A stretch of DNA of 64,000 nt from Dermatemys mawii (GCA_007922305.1 ML677364.1:15266606-15330605); one strand, 5' to 3'; shown: positions 1 to 11,895, numbered from the stretch's first letter. Translations and numbers: made by a program. Notes: generated by a model not told the origin, from the letters alone.

Positions 1-1790
1 CTGCATGCACCCAGGGCACAATCCAAATTTCATCAGAGAGACTCTTTGATGACAAAAGGGATTAATAATAAGAGAACCTGGAAAGCCACGGAGGCTGATT
101 TTGAAGTCTATGTGTTGCATTTCTCACTGATCTCTTTGAAATTTAGCTAGCAGGCATCAGAGAAAGTTTGTCCCAGCCTAGTCGAGGAGATGAAGAAGGT
201 TTTTCACCTTAGAGGAAAGAGATCTACGGCTTGATTCTGACCTTGCTTACACCTGTGTAAATGAAGAGATACTCCACTGAAATCTATGGAGCTTCATTGG
301 TGTAAAACCAGTGTTATTGAAAGCCTATTTTTTCCCTCTGTGCCTAATACATACAAACCATGTGGGATCCTAAGGAATATGTGACACAACAGCCCATAAA
401 TAATAAAATGTCAGAGGCTTTTCCATACATCTGTCAGCACAGCTTTTTCTTCCCCTTCACAGCCATGGGGAAAAAAATGTTTGTATGCGTGCATGATGTG
501 AAAGCTGCACCGTTATTCTTCCCTATGGACATAAGGAATTTGGATGAAGATATCTATGGTTTGTCAGGATCTGAGCCATCCTTTATCCCATCGGTGCTTG
601 AACAAGAGAGCCTCTGGCTCGGCCCTCAGAAAGTCACTTGGTGTTATTCTGTGGGAGCTGTGCGACACCAGGCCCTGCTATTTTAAAGTTCTTTATAAAG
701 ATACATTTCTATATTCTGCTTCTCTATTATGAATTCATAGCACAGGTGTCAAGAGCTGCTCCTGGATAAAATACTTCCCACAATGGGGGCATTCTCACAG
801 AGCAACAATAGCCTTGTGAAAGAGCTGAGCTGCCTTAAAGGTTCAAGCTCAGAGGAATAGCAAGCACAGTCTTTGAAAAATAGTGGGGTATTCAGTGTTT
901 CTTTTGTAAGCCTGTTTCCCCTTTTATGTGGCATTCTCAAGCCTACTGTTTTTGCCTCGAAAATAGAGTGTACTGGGAGTTCATGGACTATATTATGCTC
1001 GTTCATTGTTGAGCAAGCTGAACACCTATCTCTGTACTGATGTCAGACAAGCACAGTTGTGTCTGTATTCCAGTCATGTCCCTTTTTCATCTATGCTCTT
1101 CTGCCCATCATCAGTGTGCAGGAAACTGCTTAGGGGGATTTAATTCTGTTTAAAAGTCTGTCACTGTGAATCACCGAGGGAAAAGGCAAATCGCTGTCTC
1201 ATAGCAGTTTTCTGGTGCCAAAAACCCCCAGACCCTTGCAGTGGTAGGAAATCATTTGTGAGGATTATCAAGATGTCACCTGTATCACTTCCTTGAGTTT
1301 AGAGGCAGGCATGCTAATGACTTGTATATACAGAAACACACACTCACACGTAAAGAGCATATTCAGAAAGAGAAGCTGGCACATCTATTTCTGATCCTGC
1401 CAGATTTTATTCAGCAGAACTTCTGCATAACAAGTGCCTCCCGTCTGATTTGTATATTTTCTGTAGGGTTTCTCTGTGATATAATAGCTATAACGTGCAG
1501 TCCATTTGCCTGAACACTTCTTTCTTGTGGTTCCAAAAAATGTGTAATTTTGTATGGTCTTAAAGAAAAGCAAAGTACTCATAGCATAGACATATATGAT
1601 ACTGGAGCATTCTGTAAAGTTGTGACTTGTGTGTAAGGCTCTTCAGCAAGTAACCATTGCTTGGAGTGATCAGCTGGATCAGAGATTCTTCAGTACAGTT
1701 ATGCAGCATGTCAGGATTTGCAGTAGCTGTACGGTTTAGAATTGTCTTAGATCCCCAAGACTAAGATCAGTGATTTTAAAAGCCATATTC
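1..1790. other. Gene-free stretch with one weak old repeat
   Basis: No exon-like coding sequence was recognised. The open frames here are short, have no family resemblance and overlap other frames. Positions 228-325 hold a degraded inverted repeat whose halves share the ACACC / GGTGTAAA motif around a CCACTGAAATC centre. This resembles an old dispersed palindromic family seen again near 3425, 29535 and 56300. The rest looks like unique AT-rich sequence. Confidence 0.5.
228..325. repeat. Old palindromic dispersed repeat (degraded)
   Basis: A stretch reading GATTCTGACC, then TTACACCTGTGTAAAT, then a CCACTGAAATC centre and a TTCATTGGTGTAAAACC half forms an imperfect inverted repeat. Similar pieces (gatcctcagctggtgtaaat) occur at 13318, 29540 and 56300, so it is dispersed within the window. 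The family name is unknown to me. It may be an ancient MITE. Confidence 0.45.
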
Positions 1791-1935
1791 AGGGTGAAAT
1801 TGAGCCTTGTGCCCAGGGCCAGCACAAGGCCAGTGCACCATTTAAATTGCATGTGAATCCTCAAAATAAGGTTTAAGTGGGATTACAGTAGTATATAGAT
1901 GTACTGGCTTTCTGCATACAAGTGAATTTCACCCT
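1791..1935. mobile_element. Short TIR element (MITE-like), 145 bp
   Basis: The left end reads AGGGTGAAATTGAGCC and the right end reads AAGTGAATTTCACCCT, which are inverted copies of AGGGTGAAATT with one interruption. The length and lack of coding potential fit a non-autonomous DNA transposon. No clear target duplication is visible, so the superfamily is not assigned. Confidence 0.5.
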
Positions 1936-2765
1936 CAGAGAAGGCATGGAGAAAAATCTCCTTTAAATTACTATTTTATTCAATTCTTAGTCATAAAGCT
2001 AATACACATGAATGGAGAACACCCAGAGAATGCAAAAAACCAAAAAAACCCCACCCCCAACAACAGCAACAAAAAAAAAAACCCAACTGCAGATGGGTGG
2101 ACAGTATATGACGACATTTGACTAATACGTATCAGTTCTTTATATTAATGAATACTTCCTGCACAGGAACACAAGTACATACCATAAAACTGCAAGATAG
2201 GCTATAAGCTTAGTGCAAGTAAATGGAAAGAGAAAATAAATGAAATATCTTTTCGAAGATTATTACACTTAACTGTTTGCACAAAGTGCAAGATTAGAAT
2301 AAATAACCTATTGCCAGGATCTCTTAGTTCAATAAGTTATTGCTGCATGATAGGATCTTTTAGAAGATGACAGATCATAAGTTTATCCCTCTTGTTTTTA
2401 AATGTTGATACTGACTTTGATGGAAGTCTTTTGTCTCAACGTACTACAAATGACTGCTGCTCCCTAATATTCAACAGAGCTTAAATTGGATTGATGTTAA
2501 ACGATTAGATTAGCCTGTGAACAAGTTGTCCTTGAATTCTTTTCTAAGCTTCTCTGTCTACAGACTTCTGCTTTGCCCTTCTTATGTCCTTCCTCTCTAG
2601 TCTAGAAGGAACTTTTTGTTTTACTGTTCGATTTTCAAATTAAACAACTTCATAATTGTATGTACAGGGCTTTGACTTCTGATTGGGGACTCTAGGCATA
2701 ACTGCAATGCAAATACCACCAGAAATTGCTTCGCACCCCAGATGAGCATCTGAAAAAAACATCCA
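1936..2765. other. Gene-free, AT-rich stretch
   Basis: Nothing coding is recognised. There is an A-rich/C-rich low-complexity tract at about 2034-2085 (aaaccaaaaaaaccccacc type), possibly the remnant of a poly-A tail. Otherwise the sequence looks unique. Confidence 0.4.
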
Positions 2766-3160
2766 ATTTAGAGTTGGTCCCCACCCCCACTCCCATTAAT
2801 GTATATTTGTTAGGGAAAAATAATAAAAAATGAACATTTTTCTGTTCATTCAAAATTTTTATGACATTTAAAATGTTGGATTCAAAATGTTTGGAAACAG
2901 ATATTTTGATTTCAGGTTTTTTTGGGGGTGGGAGGCAGGAACTTTTTTCTAAAAAAATGTTTTTTGGGGGAGGGTTGTTTCCTGACCACACACTTCCACT
3001 CCTTTTTTCCCGCTCCCCGAAACTGGAAAAGGAGAATAAAAATGTGAAAGCATATGTTGGGGTCGGGGGACACAAAAAGAAAATCCTTAAGAAATGTTGG
3101 CTTTTTTCCCTGAACAAAATGATAATCCAGCTATTTTTTGTCGCATAAACAAAGGTTCTG
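2766..3160. repeat. A/T-rich dispersed repeat with T-run and G-run tracts
   Basis: The sequence starts near TTAGAGTTGGTC and consists of TTTT, AAAATG and GGGGG-rich blocks. It resembles the other 'agagctggttga...ttttc' elements of this window (12482, 31515, 59685), but its right end is not clear. Open frames on both strands here (168 aa on the minus strand) are compositionally biased and have no recognisable domain. Confidence 0.3.
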
Positions 3161-5060
3161 ATGGAAATATTTTGACCATTTGTAGTTCCACCATTCACAG
3201 ATCTTAACCTTACATCTTACATCTTATGTGGCAGTATTCACCCTTTTATTCCCTGATAGACTCTGGGTTGTAAATTTTGTTGCCACTGAAATTCATTTCT
3301 GGCCCCATCTCCCTCTTTTAAAGAGCATCTATAAAAATTATTACTATTGGTCCCCAAATTTCAGTCCTTTCCCTCCCATTTCAGGTTTTCCCTTTTATTG
3401 TTCTAAACCTTTTGGGGCCTCACACTCAGATGGTGTAAATCACCAAAGCTCAATTGATTTCAATGGAACCGCACAGCTATACAACAGCTATCTGGTCCAT
3501 TTCTGTGAGTTTGCAGAGGTTGGCTTGTAACTGTGGTTTTATATGGCTATTTTGTTTTGCACCACTCTCAGATTTCATTAGCAGGGTTTAGTAATATGGA
3601 AGAAGCGTTATAAATAAAATGATATTAATATTGCATGGAAGCACAAAACATTATGCCAGAGAGAGAAAATTATTTTGATTTGTGTCTCACAAAATAATTT
3701 TAGGACTTTTAGAAGCACAGTTGATTCTGTATCCTAGGACCCAGGATACAGCACTTGAGGAAAATCACAAGATTACAGTCTAATTTTATTAGATGGTGTT
3801 TGTACCATTTGCTACCTTTGTTATAATCAAAACCATTAAATTGAATTAGTTCAGTATTGTGCCATTTCATCTTGTTAAAATCTAGGTCAAGAGACTAAAC
3901 AAGAAGGGGATGAATTCATTTGATACCATATGTTATCCAAAGGTTGGTAGTACTTTATGGAGTGGTTTGAAAAACTATAGCGTACAGTAGTGAGCCTGTA
4001 GTATGTTGGGCTAGGGTATGTTACAGTGTTTTACAAGGAATCATTAACATTTGGGTTCTGTTATCTTAGCCATAGATGTGTGCAGCTCCTACTGACCCCT
4101 TGATGGTTATGTCATTGGGTCAAATATTAGAGAACCTGCATGGGTGTGCAAGGTATGAGGCTAGTTGTGGCTCTCTACAGCCACTGTTTAAAGAGGCAAC
4201 TAGCTATTCATCTTCCACCTGGCTTTGTAGCCCGCTGTGCATTCAACACAAAACAAACCCTCCACAACTGATGTGGTTGGTGGTTCTTAGCTAGGGAATA
4301 TATCTCCAAGCACCCTCTGGGCACCATGGAAGTAACTTTTGTAATATGAGGAGGATGGGAGCAAGGAAGTGTGTAATGAACACACATGGGGACATGAATA
4401 ACCTTCCTGCTCTTTTCAGGGCACCTTGCTAACGGCAATGAGGCAGTAATCTATCTTTTGGTTTGGACTGGATTTTGTATACCATTTTAGTTGGAAATCA
4501 GACGTGCATTTATTTTATTTTTGAAATTGTAGGCTGTGCAATACTAGAACTTGCCAGTCAAGAAACTGGCACACTTCTGGGTTGATGGAGTGTGGCACAC
4601 TAGGTCCATTTCACCTCTGTTACCTACAATTAACAAACACTTTCCCATACCAAAAGGAATCACCTTCTGTGTCTAAATGTACTGTGTGAGCCTTAACATT
4701 TTTTTTTCAAGAAACAACCCAGCATGTCTTTGAGATCACTTTAGGATCTGTATCAAAAAGAACCACCTAATAGAATTTCAATAACCTTTGTGGCCTATGA
4801 AACACTGTACACATTTATTTAATCTTAGAAACATAGATCTCCATTCTGCAAAAACTTACTGCTGGGTGTAACATTAACTATGCAGTCTCATTAGTCTACA
4901 GGAACAAATATAGAGTTAATCAGTTGTAAACCACAAAGGGGAGTGTCAGAGCTCAGGAATATATAATGTGCTAAATATGCTCCTGGGGATACTGTCTTAA
5001 ACCACAGGGATTTGCCTTTCATGATCAATGGGAGTTCCTAAGGAATAAGATACTAAATAC
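3161..5060. other. Gene-free stretch, no repeats of note
   Basis: No coding region was recognised. Short old-repeat remnants are present near 3425-3475 (GGTGTAAATCACC with TTGATTTCAATGGA) and 4840-4920 (a 'tgcaaaaacttactg' motif seen in an old amniote-type repeat). The rest looks like unique sequence. Confidence 0.4.
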
Positions 5061-5063
5061 TTA

Positions 5064-5330
5064 GGGCATGTCTACACTACAGCTGCTACAGTAGCACAGC
5101 TACGGTGTTGCAGCTGTGCTGTTGTAGTGCCATCCTGTAGTCATTTGACTCATTTCCTACTCTTTTGGGAGTTGTTTTTTTCATTTAGGGTTATTAACCA
5201 AAATTCTGTCAACCTACTTGTGTTTACACCAGATGTTAGGTTGACCAGCTACTGTGCTCAGGGTGCAAAATTTTTCATAGCCCTGCGTGATGTAGCTTCA
5301 TCACTCTAATTTTTAAATGTAGGCCAGGCT
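5064..5330. mobile_element. Harbinger-type MITE, 267 bp
   Basis: The left end is GGGCATGTCTACACTAC and the right end is AATGTAGGCCAGGCT, which on the other strand reads AGCCTGGCCTACATT. The ends match each other and the TIRs of the large Harbinger at 19450. It is preceded by TTA (5061-5063) and followed by TTG (5331-5333), consistent with a mutated 3-bp TTA target duplication. The interior has the CAGCTGCTACAGTAGCAC and GTTGACCAGCTACTG blocks and no ORF. It was probably mobilised in trans by a Harbinger transposase. Confidence 0.75.
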
Positions 5331-5420
5331 TTGGAGTGAGACAAGATTGCAGAACAGAGTCTAGGATTTCTGTTTACTTCTGGTTCTTATAGGAACACCT
5401 GCCACAAACACCTACTATAA

Positions 5421-5796
5421 CAGGGGTTCTCAACCTTCTTCTTTCTGAGCCCCCACCCCCACCCCTGCAAAGCATGCTATAAAAACTCCATGGCCCACCT
5501 GTGCCACAACAACTGGTTTTCTGTATATAAAAGCCAGAGCTGCCATTATGGGCTAGCAAGCTGGTCTATTGCTCAGGGCCCCATGCCACATGGGGCACTG
5601 TGAAGCTAAATTGCTCAGGCTTCCACTTCAGTCCCAGGTGGCAGGGCTCAGGGCCCTATGCTTGAGTGTCATGCAGTGGGACTCTGGCTTTCTGTCCTGG
5701 CCCCAGCAAATCTAACACTGGTCCTGCTTGGGGCCCCCCCTGAAATTTACTCGTGGCCCCTCCAGGGGATCCCAGACCTCTGTTTGAGAACCACTG
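5421..5796. mobile_element. hAT-type non-autonomous element, 376 bp
   Basis: The ends are CAGGGGTTCTCAACC and TTTGAGAACCACTG, inverted copies of the hAT-type CAGNGGTTCTCAA motif. It is flanked by a perfect 8-bp target duplication, TACTATAA (5413-5420 and 5797-5804). Eight bases is the hAT signature. The interior has no transposase, so movement would have depended on an hAT transposase elsewhere. Confidence 0.88.
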
Positions 5797-5804
5797 TACT
5801 ATAA

Positions 5805-8800
5805 GATTTTTCTGTAGCATTTTAGTGTCTCGCTCTTAGTTAATGAATAAAATGTGCAGAATAAAACCACGTCTGTATACTGGACTTCAAAAACACCAGG
5901 CAAGATTCACTACTGTGCTGAGAAGGCAGTGTGAGGCCTATGTAGAGTTTAAGTCCCATGTAAGCCTCTTCTGGAAAATTTTACTCACTATGCTTTTACA
6001 GATAATCATTTTGGGTTTTTTAACACTCTACTTTTACATGGGAATATGACACCTTATACTCTGAAGAATCCTACAGTTCCTATGCTTATTACAGTTGTCG
6101 CTAAGAGAATGTAAAATGACAGTTGCATTGTCTTTTATAGTCTGTGAAGGCTGGTTGTAAATGGAATTATTTTGACATTTAAGCTGGACTGTGAAATGAA
6201 CTGATCCCTGTTCTTCCATTTCTTTAGAAGCCTGAAAAGAAGAACATAAAAGGAGCCAATAAACTGAAGCCAAAATATTGAAGTTATAATCTATAGTCCC
6301 AATCCTGAAAACACTTACTGCCCTGTATAGAGTCTATCATCACGAGCAGTCCCATTCTGGACAAAGTAGTTTATTACCAATGCAAGTGAATGGCAAAGCC
6401 ATTTAGTGAACATGGTCTTCTTATCCCCAAGTGAGATATGAAATAATACATGGTTTTCAGCTATCTCCATACAACCTGTTTGCACACATCTTCATTAAAT
6501 ATTCAATTTACTAACTGCCAGAGTTTGAGGCAGTGCCGTGGGGCAAATTCCCAGCCTGCCACTCTGTAATGGTTTTCAAATGGGAAAGGAAATGTCTCCT
6601 CCTGTATGGAAGATTGCCATGAATTTTAAGTATTTTTTTTGTAGCTAAGGAAATGTTTTGATTAGTTTAAGGGGCTTTGCCTTCTTTGATATCATGAGAG
6701 ACTAAGGAAATTTCTAATGAAAGACACCAAAACTGTGGCAGCTGTGGAAGAGATTTTTCTTGTATTTTCATTTGCTTTTGTCCATCTTTATACGTATTTT
6801 CATACCTTCTCCTATCATGAGGATAACTTCTCACGACAGAGCAAGTTTCTGTCTGAGAAAACTGCTGAGGAACAGTACATCTCTGTGATAAAGTACCTAC
6901 ATGTCTCTGTGACTTGACTAGTATTGTCTTGTTTAACTGATAGTCAATTAATATTAATGACTTTTTGAAGTTTTTCTCAGTTTTTCTAACAAGGGCCAGA
7001 TTCTGTAGCCCTTACTCTTATTTAAGACCTCACTGCACACTTCAGTGTCAGTGGGTCTGTTTCCTTCAGCCTTAGTCATGTTGATTACTTCAGACGACCT
7101 CTGACCACTTGCAGGCATGATAATAGTAAGCACCTCTTCCACAGTGGTAGGAGCTGGGGACATCTGTAAAGCACATATGCTATCATTTCTACATCATCAT
7201 AAAAGTCCTCCTAGAGACTCCAACTACAACCTGGCTGCTGAAAGCAGAGGGGGATTGAAGGAGCTGCCTGTCCACCTACTACTCCCTTCACCAAACTAGG
7301 CAGCAACTGCTTTGGGGCAGTGGGTCTCCACAGGGAGTAAAGCAGAAAGCACTGGTAGTCCATCAAAACCCTTAATGTCACCACTCTTACCTCACCCTGA
7401 GAGCAACCCAGTTCCAGTCACCACTAAAAAGCAGAGAGGGAGAGCCTCCAAGTTCAAAGCCAGCCTCACCACTAATGGACTTTTCTCCTTTAGGACTCAT
7501 TGCATCTGCCTGTATCACAATGCATCAGCTCCCCTTCCTCACTCTCACCTGTTCTCAGGCCTTGCTACTTTTATTATCCCCTTCCTGCTCTCCTTGCATC
7601 TCTGCCTCCTGTCCATTCTCTGCTGCCCCCTAGTTTGGTCAGCTGAGTGCTCAGCCCATCATTTCACTGCTCCATCCCTAGCCCCTTCTCTCTAATACTG
7701 TCTCCCATGCATTAAACCCATCCCACCCCATGCAGCATCCATTAACATGACTTTAGTTCTTTAACACCATAACTACTGTTTTTAACAATCACTGTCCTGT
7801 CACCTTGATGCATGCACAACAACACGAAGGGTGGTTATTTCGCTTGATTTTATTATTTTTTTCCTGTGTTCATCTTATAATGCCGCAGCAAGCCTTTTGC
7901 ACAGAAACTAACTTTAATTGGTAGAAGCTATCTAATGAGACAGTGGCTTTGCATGCCATCCCAGCAAAACAAAACAAAAGCCCATTAACATGAAAGGATA
8001 GCACATCTCTCATCTTCCATTAGAAAAGCATAGTTTAAAATGTGCACATAGAGGGAGAAGAAAGAGGCCTGAGTGGAATGGAAGGCAAGTCAATCATCTT
8101 GCAATTTCTTTTTCTTTTCTGCCTTGCTCCTAGAGGAAAATGTTTTCAAGTTAATAACAAGACAAGACTTATACAGCAGATAATTTACTGATCATTTACT
8201 TATAAATTTTAATGGGGCTTCTGAAGAAAATGTGGAAGCAAAGCAGATTTATAATCACTTGAGCTGGTAATGTGTTTAAGTTCCAGGAACAGCTTTGTTA
8301 GTCCCACTATTGTAATTTAAAATTGAAATCTCTCAGCTAACAAGTCATATCCTGTTTTCTCACCATTGCAGTCTTGTGCTGCAATAATCTTAGAGGGCAC
8401 AACAGAGAGGCTCTGAAAAAACCAGTACTAACAGATCATACCTGAAGTGTGATACCCAGCAGTAGACTTATGTAACTCTGTTGTTGCACTGTAATTACTT
8501 TTGCAACAATTTTAATCTTCCTTGATGAAGATTTCAGCTTTCCTTATTTTGTATTTAACATTAATATCCTGGGTCACATCCTTATCTGTGAAAACTGTCG
8601 TAGCTGCTCCAAAACCACCGAATAATTTAATTAGCTGATTGCTCCTTTGACATTTATGGGGCGGCATGGGGGCAATTGAGGTCAGAACTTGACACAGAAC
8701 TGCTTTGATGGTGATTGGTGGAAGTCAATTTCACTTCCAGAATTATTTGCTTCTAGGGAAGGGGTTTACTTTGCAGACTTCTTGAGGTCGAATCCAATCT

Positions 8801-8847
8801 AGTGAAAGGTGTCACAGCCAGACACCAAAGGAGAAAACAGACTCCAG
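5805..8847. other. Gene-free stretch with possible conserved non-coding sequence
   Basis: No exon was recognised. A 127-aa frame at 7312-7695 is rich in Ser/Leu/Pro, has no domain and is not supported. About 6290-6385 is an old repeat remnant (CCAATCCTGAAAACACTTACTG). About 7780-7960 and 8540-8720 read as unique, non-repetitive, homeodomain-site-like AT sequence (for example TTTAATTAGCTGATTG), and could be conserved non-coding DNA. That is inference only. Confidence 0.35.
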
Positions 8848-9421
8848 ATCTTAGATTCACAAAGGTATTTAGCTGCCTAAAGTACCAGATTTAGGCACCT
8901 AAACTCAACTAGTTCCTATTTTTTCAGGGTAAAAGTTGCCTAGGCACCTACTTTTCTGTCTCTGGACATGCACACTGTTATCCCACTTTAAGCATCTGAG
9001 CATATCTCACACCTATGTCCCAGCATGATCCACAAACAAGGGCAACATCAGTGGAGGATGTCTATCTTAGATGCAGGAGCTGATCTGGGAACAGGTCTAA
9101 TGGTGCCCACTTTATAACTTTAAATCCAACGGTAATAGAGCACCCACTGGGGATGTGGGAGATCCAGGTTCAACTTCTCCCCGTGCGCCCCCCCACCCCC
9201 AAGCAGAGGGCAAGAGGGGATTTGAACAGAAGTCTTCTACTTTTCAGGAGAGTGCTCTAATCACTGACTTATGGGATAGTCTGGGGAAGGGGGGCCCTCA
9301 CTCAGTTGCTTCTGTTGAAACTAATCCACTTTGCATAAATACTTAGTAGGTGAAAGAGAGAATGCAGGAAATGACTCTATAGCCTGGTGGTATGGGCATC
9401 CACCTGGTAGGTGGAAGACCC

Positions 9422-10537
9422 TGGGGTGCCACTCGGTACCCCAAAGCAACACCCTGGCACCCCCTTATTAACCACTGTCCTATAATTGACACGTTTTGTA
9501 CAAAGTATGCTTTGTGAGGTATCATTTTAAAAGCCTTGATCTGTTGAATATTAGTATCCTGTTGGAGTGGATGTGCAACCATTGTATGTGGAGTTATGGA
9601 GTTTTGCTATGTGTGTGTTACTGAATCATGTTGTGAAGTTGGAAACACCCACAACCAGCCTTTCAGGTACAACAACCGGGCAGCCAGATACTGGTGGTGG
9701 CCCATTAAGGGGAATACGCACTCAGAAGGACTACCCCAGGAACTGTATACAAAGAAGACCTCTGAGAAAGAGCACATAAACTATGGAGACTGTTTGACTC
9801 ATGTCCTAGCAAAAGACCTTTTCAGCAAGCTGGAGGAACCTATAAAAAAGGGGAAGTGACATCATCATTTGGCCCCACAATTCAACACCTGGAAACATGT
9901 CTGGAAGACAAAGACTAAAGTGGGAAGGTGGTCCCAGGCTGGAAAGGAAAATCCCAGTTTGTATATCAAGGAATGACAACATCAGCATGAAACACTGCTT
10001 GATTAAAAGCTGGTCAAGTTTATAGAACTCAGATTGCAATTTTACTTTTATTTCTGAGGTAATCAACTTTGATCAGTACACTTCCTACTTATAAGCACTT
10101 AAAATCTCTCGCTCTGTAGTTAATAAAACTGTTCCATATTTTACTTAACGGTGTGTTTTGCTTGAAGTACTTGGGGAATCTGCACAATGTACAACAGCTG
10201 GTAGATGTCCACTTTCCTTTCTAGAAGTGGCAGACTGGATAATAAACTTACACTGCTCAGGCTTCTGACCAGGACAAGATGGTAGAGCTCTGGGGTCCCA
10301 GGCTGGGGAGCTGAGCTAATTGGCTGGAGCCTCTCTATTGTTGGCTCATGAGTGGCTAGGAGAAGCATTCATGTAACTCAGCTGGGTGTGTCCCTGCCTG
10401 TGGATGGCTGTGTAAATGTAGGATCTGGAGGGGTTTGCAGCTTGTCACAGCATCACAGTGTGAAAGGGAGCTCAGGTTGGTGAGATAGAGGACTCCACAG
10501 TACCCCAGTTCTAGATTGCACCCCGGGGAACCTGTCA
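9422..10537 (+). mobile_element. Probable solo LTR of an endogenous retrovirus-like element
   Basis: The segment starts TGGGGTGCCACTCGG and ends GGGGAACCTGTCA, giving the TG...CA ends expected of an LTR. It has a TATA-like TATAAAAAAG at 9841-9850 and a polyadenylation signal AATAAA at 10122-10127, in the order and spacing expected for U3-R-U5. No gag, pol or env is adjacent, so a solo LTR is the simplest reading. I could not find a convincing 4-6 bp target duplication, so the ends could be off by a few bases. Small frames inside are not coding. Confidence 0.55.
9841..9850 (+). promoter_or_regulatory. TATA box of the LTR
   Basis: TATAAAAAAG lies about 420 bp into the LTR, about 280 bp upstream of AATAAA at 10122. 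This is the normal order for an LTR promoter and polyadenylation region. Confidence 0.45.
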
Positions 10538-11043
10538 TGCCTGCATCCAGCCCCCCTGCTCCCATCACTTTCAGAATTTATCCAAAGTGGAACAGCTTCA
10601 ACAGGAGACTGAGGGAACCCCACATTAGAATGTCCCATAGCTCAGTGACTACAGAACATTTCTGAGAAATAGGAGATCTCTGTTCAAATCCTTTCTCCCC
10701 GTCAGGCAGAGAGGAGAAAATTAAGCTGGGTCTCCCAAATGACTGCTCTAACCACTGGGCTAAAGGTTGTAAAGGGGGCTCCTCCTCCTCTTCCCATTTT
10801 CTGTGGAGAGAGGCAGGCACTTAACATATTCTCACAAGAAACATCTAAACCACCTGACTCTAGGAGAAGGGTTCCCAGCTGTGGATCACTAGCAGAGATA
10901 GGTACCTTCCTGCAGCCCAGACTTAGGGGACTAACTGTTTAAGGGATGAGTGCTTAGAACAGACTCCTCTCATTAGTATCTCCCATTAGTTAGCCTAGGC
11001 ACCTCTCCACCGAGCATGCTGGCTTTCCTGGGTCTCATTCTAA

Positions 11044-11719
11044 GGCCATGGTTACACTGGCACTTTATAGCGCTATAAAGCCCCCACGAGCGCTATAACC
11101 TACTCCCCGTCCACACTGGCAAGGCACTAATAGCGCTATAACTGCTGAGTTATAGTGCTATTATAAATCCACCTCCTCATGGGGAATAAGGGCTGTAGCG
11201 CAGCTGCTGTAGTGCTACAGCAAGGATGTGGACACCCACTGCGCTACAAGTAATCTCTGGAGATGCCTAGAGCCATTTAAGGCAATTGACGTCTCTTCCC
11301 TTTGTTTTGAACTCGGCTGGAGGAATGCGGAAGTACCTCTTTAGAGTTTCTTTCTTAACTGGGCAGATAAGCAATGCAAATGTTTAAGGAGGGAGCCTGT
11401 GTGAAAACAAAGCCCTCTGTGAATGGAGGCTCACTGACAGGCTTTCAGAAAAACGGAAAAACCACTGTCTCTCTCCCTCCGCATACACACAACGCGTCCC
11501 CCCTCACCCCCCTCGTTTAAAAAGCACGTTGCACCCAGCTGAATGCTGGGATACCTGCCCTAATGCGCTGCTCTTAATGCCGCATTAAGTGCCCCAAATG
11601 TGGCCATGCTATACCGCAGGAGCATCTGAGTGTGGACATACAATAGCGCTATACATATTACAGTATAAGGGGACCGCTATAACCTATAGCGCTATAATCT
11701 TGTAAGTGTAACCATACCC
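11044..11719. mobile_element. Harbinger-type MITE, 676 bp, with TAA target duplication
   Basis: The left end is GGCCATGGTTACACTGGCA and the right end, read on the minus strand, is GGGTATGGTTACACTTAC. Both ends are flanked by TAA (11041-11043 and 11720-11722), the 3-bp TWA duplication typical of PIF/Harbinger. The interior repeats the self-complementary motif TATAGCGCTATA near both ends (11066-11077, about 11129-11140 and 11685-11696), plus GCGCTATA variants. No transposase ORF is present. Confidence 0.82.
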
Positions 11720-11895
11720 TAAGGTGCTTATTTCGCCCTATTCATTCTATAGGGAGCGTAGGCACCTAATTCAGGCTTTGTGGATTACACTCTTGTTCCA
11801 GAGATTTTTCTAGGCACTTGAAAGTTAGGTGTTGCTACACTCAGTATTGCAGTGCCTAAGGCCCTTCATGGATCCAGGCCCAAGTACTTAAGAGG

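Larger units (their letters stand above)
8848..11895 (+). repeat. Composite dispersed repeat with tRNA-like modules (interrupted)
   Basis: A long repeat begins with 'ggcacctaaactc' and 'tttaggcacc' motifs. It contains several modules of the form GCCTGGTGGT...GGCACTCACCTGGGAG...AGGTTCAA (about 9130-9175, 9357-9420 and a diverged one at 10630-10700). It ends with 'taggcacctaattcaggc' and 'gcctaaggccc' near 11890. The LTR at 9422-10537 and the MITE at 11044-11719 sit inside it. The same modules and 'aggcaccta' ends recur at 17037-17290 and 30030-31180. I do not know an established name. It may be a non-autonomous composite of old SINE-like units. Confidence 0.45.

Noticed and set aside
360..686. 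108-codon frame
   Set aside because: No family resemblance, no splice context and an overlapping frame nearby. It is within chance length for 64 kb.
2692..3198. 168-codon minus-strand open frame
   Set aside because: It comes from A/T- and G-run repeats and is overlapped by a frame on the other strand. No recognisable motif.
7312..7695. 127-codon frame rich in Ser, Leu and Pro
   Set aside because: It has a hydrophobic end that could suggest a membrane segment, but no domain and no gene context. Pyrimidine-rich composition explains it.
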